Below, piece by piece: positions 56,751 through 64,000 of a stretch of 64,000 bases of DNA (position 1 is its first letter; every line of letters starts with the position of its first letter). Location: positions 27,772,744 to 27,836,743 of the forward strand of contig NC_059349.1 of NCBI RefSeq assembly GCF_019703515.2, in the 5' to 3' direction. Position numbers and translations under genes: made by a program. This DNA comes from Myxocyprinus asiaticus. Lineage: Eukaryota; Chordata; Actinopteri; Cypriniformes; Catostomidae. The notes beneath the pieces were generated by a model, which did no database searches, was not told the DNA's origin, and was given only the letters and a program-made list of their open reading frames with translations.

Positions 56751-58213
56751 TAGGGCTGAAACGATTAGTCGACGTTATCGACAACACCGACAATACAAAA
56801 TTGTCGGCAACGCATTTTGTTGTCGAATAGTCATCTGATGTAATTTAACATAACATGAGATCATATGAAACTCTAATGATTGCACACAAGAGCAGCACAG
56901 CAGCTCATGCCTGACGGAGGAGAGGAAGAAAATACAGCTCACAGTCCAGATGCACTCTAAACTTTCACAGCTTCAGGCGATGTAGATCGCAAAGTATGAG
57001 GCAATTATACAAAAATACCAAATAAGTAAATACAGAAGCACTTTCGTTGTGGAACAAGCGGAGCTGGAGCTGCCGCTCCACTGGAGCAAAACTTGCGTGT
57101 CGAGCGTCTTTAAAATAATAAAGAAGCAGGTCATGTAAATAACTACAAACTCCGAAACTGGCATTTCTCTGTGCAGTCAGTGCCTCTTTTATGAGTTGCG
57201 CAAACTAAGTGTCCCGATCTAAGGGGGAGAGACTGAAACTGCATCTGACTGATGTACACTCTGTCGCAGGGACACTCGTCCCCCTCACATGCGCTTGCTG
57301 CAGCTAGATAATAATGTGATGGCTCGTGACTTATTGAATCATAATATATGTCACTGTGCATTTCTTATCATGAAGAAAATTAGCAATACGCAGCTTTATT
57401 AATAAGAGATAGTTAGTTTTTTTGTGAGTTAAAGATGGATTGAAGTGAACAGAAAGGTGAGAGAGTGTAGTCTTCACCCCATTATACACTGCAACAAAAT
57501 ACGTTTTTGATTTGTTTTTGTTTTGGCTTGTTTTCCAATATAAATATCTAAAACACCTTTAAAACAACATACATTTATTTTAGCAGCTGTACTGCAGAAG
57601 AAAAAATTGTTATCTGAGAATGTTGAATATATTAAAAATACAAATATTTTATCATTTCTAAAAATTATTAAAAAAAAGATGCATTCACCTGAGAAGCAGC
57701 TTAAAATATATTTAGACTTACTTTTAGAGAATTGATCTTGAATATAAGTATATTTTGCCTTTACTGCACTCGCAGAAGTATAACCAAGTGAAAAAATGCA
57801 CTCATATACAAAATACTTATATTTGTTTCATAAAGCAAGTTTAAATATATTATATGCTGCTTTTCGAGAAAATGTATTTTTAGACAATTTTAAATGGAAA
57901 ACAAGATAAAAACACTTGATAACAATAGGATTTTTTGCAGTGAATGTTTTTTGCTGAATTAAACTTAATAAAAAGTATTTTTTCCCCCCCTTTAATTCAG
58001 TGAATATTATTTAGAGGTATTTTTAAAAGATGATTTTGTCCTCTTTATTTTTAGCAAGCACATTCAATACAACCTTTTTAGTCCAGGCACAAGCTGAATA
58101 GTCAGTTAAAATCTAATGATTAACCATTGCAATAATCGCCCGAATAGTCGAATAATCTTTCTAATAATTGTTAGATTAGTCGATTATCAATATAATAGTT
58201 AGTTGCAGCCCTA
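56751..58213. mobile_element. hAT-type element with exact 8-bp target duplication
   Basis: 1463 bp, starting TAGGGCTGAAACGATTAGTC and ending GTTAGTTGCAGCCCTA (inverted end TAGGGCTGCAAC). It is flanked by CTTTGAAT at 56743-56750 and 58214-58221. Both sub-terminal regions carry AGTCGA/TCGAATAATC words. No transposase frame longer than 75 codons, so non-autonomous. Interior 57480-57960 is AT-rich. Confidence 0.9.
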
Positions 58214-58409
58214 CTTTGAATATATATTTTTAATAATGTATTGCTTGATCCAAATAATATTTGCGTTTGAACATAAAAAGTTATGAATTAGCACTGTTAA
58301 ATATCCGTCTAAAATCTTTATACTTTATATTATCCCCACCACAAACCCAAATTGGTCAGGGGGCCCTAGTTCTGTGCCTGGGGGCCCAAAATTTGATGCT
58401 ATGCCCCTG

Positions 58410-59195
58410 ACCAAGAACTATTTATTGTTGGATGCTACCATGTCTTGAAACTGCACAGACAAATAAGACCATTGCAATTAACTACATTTAAATAAATACA
58501 AATGAAGCAGAACAGAATAATGATTGCATTCAAATTAATTGGTGGTGGGGTAAAGTGGTCTTAAAACATGTGTCTTAATAAACTGAAACTGATGCACATG
58601 TCAGTGTATCAGTTCTAGTTTGGGTGGGCACCTGAAAAGGCACATGCCTGCAATTTGCCTTTTTAACTCTGACTCATGAGTTGTACATGACTCACTTGTT
58701 TTCTCAATGGGCTGATCTCCTACATGCTCCACCTCACCACAATTGTCGCTTATTCTGTTTGTGAGCATACTGTAATTCAATTAAAGGCTTTCCGTCAGTT
58801 ACTACCACATACAGCACTGCATGGTTAATGGTAGTGAGCAGGAGACATAACACAATCTGGGCAACTGAGGAGAAACTACTCATGCATTCCAAGCTTGTTG
58901 TGTTTAGTGTCATAATCTCATCAGACAGACCCAACAAAATGGATTGTCTGACTAGAGTCTTTAAAATGCAGTATTTATAGAGGAAATTGCATGGCAACAT
59001 GCAGTATGTTACAATTTATTAACCATTTTCTATTGCCACGTGGTACTTTTGAGTCATTAAGTTAATCATATAAAAGACTGATAATATAAGGAGAATAGAG
59101 GGTGCCTTGTGGGAGTCTTTGCTGTTAACAACTTCTGACCATGCATATGTCATTGTTTGCTAATAACCATATTGTTGCTATAACTAACTGATAGC
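58410..59195. other. Unassigned DNA
   Basis: No gene recognised. The 88-codon minus frame 58734-59000 shows no motif. Confidence 0.45.
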
Positions 59196-59334
59196 TACAG
59201 TTGAAGTCAGAAGTTTACATACACCTTAGCCAAATACATTTAAACTCAGTTATTCACAATTCCTGACATTTAATCATAGAAAACATTCCCTGTCTTAGGT
59301 CAGTTAGGATCACTATTTTAAAAATGTGAAATGT

Positions 59335-59802
59335 TGGGGGGCCTGGGTAGCTCAGCAAGTAAAGATGCTGACTACCACACCTGGAGTCACAAGTTCAAAT
59401 CCAGGGCGTGCTGAGTGACTCCAGTCAGGCTTCCTAAGCAACTAATTGGCCTGGTTGCTAGGGTGGCAGAGTCATGTTGGGTTAACCTCCTCGTGGTCGC
59501 TATAATGTGGTTCTTGCTCTCGGTGGGGCACGTGGTGAGTTGTGTGTGGATGCCGCGGAGAATAGTGTGAAGCCTCCACACATGCTAGGTCTCCGCAGTA
59601 ACACGCTCAACAAGCCACGTGATAAGATATGCAGATTGACTGTCTCAGACATGGAGGCAACTGAGATTCATCCACTGCCACCCAGATTGAGGCAAGTCAC
59701 CAAACCACCACAAGGACCTAGAGTGCATTGGGAATTGGGCATGTCAAATTGGGGAGAAAATGGGAGAAAATACACACACACACACAAAAAAAAAGAAGAA
59801 TC
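59335..59802 (+). mobile_element. tRNA-derived SINE, copy 1
   Basis: The head GGGGGCCTGGGTAGCTCAGC has an A-box-like TAGCTCAGCAAG. CAAGTTCAAATCC is a B-box-like motif about 40 nt on. A body of about 330 bp then ends in GGGGAGAAAATGGGAGAAAA and a (CA)n/(A)n tail. Target duplication TGAAATGT at 59327-59334 and 59803-59810. Inserted in the Tc1 left arm. Confidence 0.88.
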
Positions 59803-59879
59803 TGAAATGTCAGAATAGTAGAGAGAATGATTTTTTTAGCTTTTATTTCTTTCATCACATTACCAGTGGGCCAGAAGTT

Positions 59880-61330
59880 TACATACACTTTGTTAGTATT
59901 TGGTAGCATTGCCTTTATTTGGGTCAAACATTTTGGGTAGCCTTCTACAAGCTTCACAAAATAAGTTGCTATAATTTTGGCCCATTCCTCCAGACAGAAC
60001 TGGTGTAACTGAGTCAGGCTCTCACAGGCTTTTTCAGTTCTGCCCACAAGTTTTTTATTGGATTGAGTTCAGGGCTTTGTGATGGCCACTCCAAAACCTT
60101 GACTTTGTTGTCCTTAAGCCATTTCACCACAACTTAGCTTTATCTTTCTGGCTGATGTTTTGAGATATTGCTTCAATATATCCACATAATTTTCCTTCCT
60201 CATGATGCCATCTTTTTTGTGAAGAGCACAAGTCCCTTCTGTAGCAAAGCACCCCCACAGCATGATGCTGCCACCCCTATGCTTCACGGTTGGGATGGAG
60301 TTCTTCGGCTTGCAAGCCTCACCCTTTTTCCTCCAAACATAACAATGGTCATTATGGCCAAACAGTTAAATGTTTGTTTCATCAGACCAGAGGGCATTTC
60401 TCCAAAAATTAAGATCTTTATTTATTTATTTATTTATTTATTTATACCCTTTTCTCCCCAATTTGGCATGCCCAATTCCCACTGCTTACTAGGTCCTCAT
60501 GGTGGCATGGTTACCTCAATCCAGGTGGTGGAGGACAAGTCTCAGTTGCCTCCACTTCTGAGATAGTCAGCCTGCGCATCTTGTCATGTGGCTCGCTGTG
60601 CACGACACCGTGGAGACTCATATCTTGTGGAGGCTCATGCTATTCTCTATGATCCATCACAACTTACCACGCACCCCATTGAGAGCGAGAACCACTAATC
60701 ACGACCACGAGGCGGTTACCCCATGTGACTCTACCCTCCCTAGCAACCGGGCCAATTTGGTTGATTAAGAGACCTGGCTGGAGTCACTCAGCACATTCTG
60801 GATTCAAACTCGTGACTCCAGGGGTGGTAGTCAGCATCAAAACTCGCTGAGCTACCCAGGCCCCCAAAAAGTAAGATCTTTGTCCCCATATGCACTTGCA
60901 AACTGTAGTCTGGCTTTTTATGGGGTTTTGGAGCAGTGGCTTCTTCCTTGCTGAGCAGCCTTTCAAGTTATGTCAATATAGGACTCGTTTTACTGTGGAT
61001 ATAGATACTTGTCTATCTGTTTCCTCCAGCATCTTCACATGGTCCTTTGCTGTTGTTCTGGGATTGATTTGCACTTTTCACACCAAACTATGTTCATCTC
61101 TAGGAGACAGAATGCGTCTCCTTCCTGAGCTGTATGATGGCTGCGTGATCCCATGGTGTTTATACTTATGTACTATTGTTTGTACAGATGAACGTGGTAC
61201 CTTCAGGCATTTGGAAATTTGTGGAGGTCCTCAATTTTTTTTTTCTGAGGTCTTGGCTGATTTTTTTTCATTCTCCCATGATGTCAAGCAAAGAGGCACT
61301 GAGTTTGAAGGTAGGCCTTAAAATACATCC
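59880..61330 (-). pseudogene. Sleeping-Beauty-type transposase remnant
   Basis: On the minus strand the catalytic part is split by SINE copy 2. Before it lie degenerate DNA-binding sequences (61320-60890). After it come LWSDET (about 60395, first Asp), HNDHCYVWRKKGEACKP, VKHRGGSIMLWGCF and KKDGIMRKENYVDILKQYL. The second catalytic Asp block (expected after RKIKL near 60150) is missing through a deletion of about 50 nt. The third acidic position reads PIKNLW instead of PIENLW (near 60060), so Glu is replaced by Lys. The C-terminus [13 protein letters not shown]... LPNTNK is open at 60047-59900. Clearly inactive. Confidence 0.85.
60420..60865 (-). mobile_element. tRNA-derived SINE, copy 2
   Basis: Same family as 59335-59802 in the opposite direction. 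The head on the minus strand from 60865 is GGGGGCCTGGGTAGCTCAGCG, and the tail is a (TAAA)n run at 60420-60448. The duplicated target is about 15 bp with one mismatch (AAAAATTAAGATCTTT at 60404-60419 and AAAAAGTAAGATCTTT at 60866-60881). The B box reads GAGTTTGAATCC. Confidence 0.88.
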
Positions 61331-61682
61331 ACAGGTACACCTCCAATTGACTCCAATTAGTCAATTAGCCTGTCAGAAGCTAATTGGCTAATTGCCTAAA
61401 GGTTTGACATAATTTTCTGGAATTTTCCAAGCTGATTAAAGGCACAGGTAACTTAGTATTTGTAAACTTCTGACCCACTGGAATTGTGACGTAGTCAATT
61501 TAAAAGTGAAACAATGTGACTGTTAACAATTATTAGAAAAATTACTTGTGTCATGCACAAAGTAGATGTCCTAAATGACATGCCAAAACTATAGTTTGCT
61601 AATATGTAATCTGTGGAGTGGTTAAAAAATTAGTTTTAATGACTCCAACCTAAGTGTATGTAAACTTCTGACTTCAACTGTA

Positions 61683-62235
61683 TAGCATGCTGCAAAACCC
61701 CACAAACTGAGTGCTGTAGTGAAATATTAGGTTTGGTTTTAGTTCAGTCTTTGTGTCCTGATACTTAGAGATGTGAATTATACGGGAGGAGAAGGAGCAA
61801 TAAATCTGATGGGCTGAAATGATGTTAGCCTTCTTGCCAAGCAGATTCACTCCACTCAGCATCCAGTTTATATAATAGTGCAGTGCCCTAGAGGAGGAGG
61901 GGAGAAGAGAGGAAGACAGGAGAGCAGGGAGGAGTTGCACAAAAGCCTAGGGCAGGGATCTTGCTGTGTGTGGGTGAAGACAAGTTTTATCAAATTTGAA
62001 GTTTCTGCATTGAAAGAGGCCTTCAAACAGGTCACGTATGACAACAGCAAAGTTATATGAACATGATACAGACATATCTCACTTGCCTGAGGCATGAGAT
62101 ATGTTAGGATCAAGGCAAATTTAATGTCGATTCACATTCTAATCTGTTAATCAGTGGTTCTAGTTGATTGCGACCCAAAATGGGTTGCAAGTCTGTTCTC
62201 TGATTATAGGGAAAAACAATGCTAAACTAGGTATC
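61683..62235. other. Unassigned DNA
   Basis: No gene recognised. Includes a purine-rich stretch at 61885-61935 (GGAGGAGGGGAGAAGAGAGG). Confidence 0.45.
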
Positions 62236-62655
62236 ATCAGCGCCTCTTCTTCCTGAGACGGCTGAGGAAGTTTGGAATGAACCGCCACATTATTATATTA
62301 TATTCTCTCTTAACAACTGACTATCAACCGACAGCCTTAATGTCAATACAGTACAATACTGTACATTCTATATATACTACTATATATACTTTTTTATATA
62401 TTTTTATTTTTTATTTGTATTGAATAATGTGTATCTATATAGTGCGTATTGTATACTGTACAGTGTATGTTATTATTTGTATATTGTTGAGTGTAATTAT
62501 GTGTATATCAGATGTTTAAATTGTGCTGTGTTAATTTGATGTTATTGTAAATTGGTACTGTCTCATCACTGTCACGACTGCTATGTTGATTGGAACTGCA
62601 CTCAAGAATTTCACACACCATTGCACTTGTGTATATGGATTTTGATTTGTATACT
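62236..62655 (+). mobile_element. L2-type LINE, internally deleted 3' copy
   Basis: 62236-62287 equals 42240-42292 (CATCAGCGCCTCTTCTTCCT...). The next base continues with the 3' UTR equivalent to about 42709 onward, so about 415 bp including the end of the RT frame is deleted. The 3' UTR is about 93% similar by eye to the first copy and ends in TGGATTTTGATTTG, a short version of the tail. Confidence 0.8.
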
Positions 62656-62870
62656 ATAATCGTGCATAGTTTGGATGGCAAAATAAATAGGTTTATCAGT
62701 TTTTCAAAGGGAGGAGAAAATATTTCTTGTATCTTTTGTTGTTGATGTCATTCTATAACCCTACTTATACACTACGTTTAAGATAATGTCTAATACTGGC
62801 ACCGAGGGCTGTTGCTAAGAAGAAAATCATGACTATCCTAATCCTGATATTTTAAATCAGCAAACTGTTG
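62656..62870. other. Unassigned DNA
   Basis: Nothing recognised. Confidence 0.4.
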
Positions 62871-63017
62871 GGCCTCATGTATTCAGATAGAAGACAAAGG
62901 CAGGCCTAATACAGTCGTAAAAACCGAACTCAAGCCCCCACCTTCCAAGTCGTAAATCTTACTGATAAAAATCGCGCCAAAATCAAACAAAGGGAGTCTA
63001 AAACAGACTACAAATCC

Positions 63018-63554
63018 ATGAAGCCTTGCTCACTAAAGGATCGAACTCTCAACTCCTATTGGATGAGGCACACAACAGAACGTCCCTCAAACATGACATC
63101 ATCAGGAGTTGAAATACCTCTGAAATGCTTCCAGAATTTACTTCCAGCGACTTTGTTCACCGAATATAGACGTAACTCTTTGCTGCTTTCAGGTGCATCC
63201 TCGTGGCCCAAGGAAGTAACGTCCGACTTGAAACTGTGGCCATACAATCTCCATCTCGCTGGACAAGTTGAGATTACTCTGTGTTCAACCGAACACTCTA
63301 ACGGATCCGAAGGAGACTGCCGAGCAATTCGCATCTTCATCCGTTTGCCTACAGAAGTTAAGAGATTAAAGATTTCTCTTCCATCGTCAATCAAGTCGAC
63401 ATTTCTGAGTTCTCTGCCAGCCTGCCGAGAATCAACAGCAGTGCCCGCCGACAGAGTGAGGAAACGGCCTCCCGTCATCACCCGAGCCTCAAGGAACAGA
63501 GTTAAAGGACGGAGGAAAACACATTCTACCTGTGTCCTCATGCGATTCAAGTAA
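63018..63554 (+). CDS. Hypothetical 178-residue ORF
   Basis: The longest open frame in this part of the window. It is Ser/Leu/Arg-rich and has a basic C-terminal third (RVRKRPPVITRASRNRVKGRRK). No signal peptide, membrane segment or known domain is recognised. An antisense frame of similar length (63550-63056) is also open, which weakens the case for either. There is no visible promoter; it could be exon-like or the leader of a mobile element. Function not assigned. Confidence 0.2.
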   Translation: MKPCSLKDRTLNSYWMRHTTERPSNMTSSGVEIPLKCFQNLLPATLFTEYRRNSLLLSGASSWPKEVTSDLKLWPYNLHLAGQVEITLCSTEHSNGSEGDCRAIRIFIRLPTEVKRLKISLPSSIKSTFLSSLPACRESTAVPADRVRKRPPVITRASRNRVKGRRKTHSTCVLMRFK

Positions 63555-63885
63555 GAGGTTACGTCTGGGCAGAGATAGAATATTATAGTGTGTTATTCTT
63601 GTGTTTCAAGGTATTTGCTTGTACAGTTTACGGACCGCCATGTCAGCTCATTATTAATACTCAGGGTATTAATTATCACAAATTTGTTTTGCTGTATTGT
63701 GGTCCAACCAAACTGGATTGTTGTGCAATTTCGCCATCGCGGGTGAGACAGCAACTGAGTTCATCCATTAAAGAGTCAAATAATGCGGGACTTTTACGAG
63801 CCCTGCTCGTAAAACCGCATCTCTGAGTGATAAACTGAGAGCTGCTTTCTCTCCCACTATCGCGAAATCGGCTTTAGGGCTGTCA

Positions 63886-63908
63886 CTTCTCTCTCTCTCT
63901 CTCTCTCG
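63886..63908. repeat. (TC)n microsatellite
   Basis: About ten TC units followed by CA-rich sequence. Confidence 0.8.
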
Positions 63909-64000
63909 TACTAACCACACTGACACACACACACTGTCACACACACACCTTATGTGTTATAGGATTATTTTTATTTCCATATCTAATCATATCACTGTTT

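Larger units (their letters stand above)
53048..58409. mobile_element. hAT-type element (5.36 kb) containing two nested transposons
   Basis: The ends are CAGGGGCGTCGG and its approximate complement ATGCCCCTG (CAGGGGCAT). They are flanked by the exact 8-bp duplication ACCAAGAA (53040-53047 and 58410-58417), diagnostic of hAT insertion. GGGGGCCC words lie near both ends. Inside are a Tc1 (55131-56712) and a second hAT-type element (56751-58213). Without them the element is about 2.3 kb. No hAT transposase frame was seen in 53048-55130, so it was mobilised in trans. Confidence 0.85.
59198..61680 (-). mobile_element. Sleeping-Beauty-type Tc1 element interrupted by two SINEs
   Basis: Both ends read CAGTTGAAGTCAGAAGTTTA inward, the terminal sequence of the fish Tc1 group from which Sleeping Beauty was built. 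They are flanked by TA (59196-59197 and 61681-61682). Inner direct repeats (CAGAAGTTTACATACACTTTG near 59867; complement near 61455) show the IR/DR architecture. The transposase is on the minus strand. Removing SINEs at 59335-59802 and 60420-60865 leaves about 1.57 kb, the usual full length. Confidence 0.93.
62871..64000 (+). other. Unidentified GC-richer segment, possibly retroelement-derived
   Basis: The composition changes at about 62880: more GC and CpG than the upstream DNA. It contains an open frame (63018-63554) and, from 63890, (TC)n and CA-rich words. The wording feels familiar to me from repeated cyprinid DNA, possibly an LTR-type element, but no LTR boundary, primer-binding site or pol domain can be shown. 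It continues past the window end. Confidence 0.3.

Noticed and set aside
59335..59400. tRNA gene
   Set aside because: The A-box and B-box words belong to the head of a SINE with target duplications and a tail; the head does not form a full cloverleaf. The same reasoning applies at 60800-60865 (minus) and 13550-13612 (minus).

Overview
The window looks like vertebrate, most likely teleost and probably cypriniform, nuclear DNA. The reasons are Tc1/mariner elements with fish-type ends (including one with the terminal sequence of the salmonid/cyprinid Sleeping-Beauty-like family), DIRS-type tyrosine-recombinase retrotransposons, CR1/L2-type LINEs, tRNA-headed SINEs, many hAT-type short elements, and long (TA)n, (CT)n and (GATA)n arrays. 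The species is inference; no tool was available. I found no complete host protein-coding gene. Summing the intervals listed here, about 38 of 64 kb (roughly 60%) is recognisable mobile DNA.

Layout. 1-3.7 kb: a DIRS retrotransposon (minus strand, 3' end off the window) inserted in a hAT-like element. 3.7-8.5 kb: AT-rich DNA with small inverted-repeat elements. 8.5-11.1 kb: a decayed CR1/L2-type LINE whose first ORF keeps an SGNH-esterase signature. 11.1-21.5 kb: mostly unassigned DNA with hAT short elements (one with an exact 8-bp target duplication and a 29-bp internal palindrome), a SINE and three members of one hAT-like family. 21.5-23.3 kb: a DIRS mini-element with two terminal repeats around reverse transcriptase only. 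25.6-26.1 kb: a LINE 3' end. 26.4-36.5 kb: a 10-kb block of three abutting DIRS elements (minus, plus, minus) carrying gag, RT, RNase H and tyrosine-recombinase remnants.

36.5-41.2 kb: a run of Tc1-type elements, one nearly intact (36713-37958). 42-43.1 kb: an L2-type LINE 3' fragment. 45 kb: a decayed Tc1. 47.2-48.1 kb: a fourth copy of the first DIRS family. 48.3-53 kb: mostly unassigned, with a CpG-richer stretch and a possible non-coding first exon near 51.4-51.6 kb. 53.05-58.41 kb: a hAT-type element with an exact 8-bp target duplication that contains a near-intact Tc1 and a second hAT-type element. 59.2-61.7 kb: a Sleeping-Beauty-type Tc1 split by two oppositely oriented SINEs. 62.2-62.7 kb: an internally deleted second L2 copy. 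62.9-64 kb: an unidentified sequence with a 178-codon ORF, possibly part of a retroelement.

Nothing here forms an operon or pathway. The informative content is the layering of insertions, which gives relative ages, and the coding remnants. Almost every transposon gene is broken; the least damaged are the Tc1 transposases at 36.8-37.9 kb and 55.4-56.4 kb, each separated from an open frame by about one lesion.
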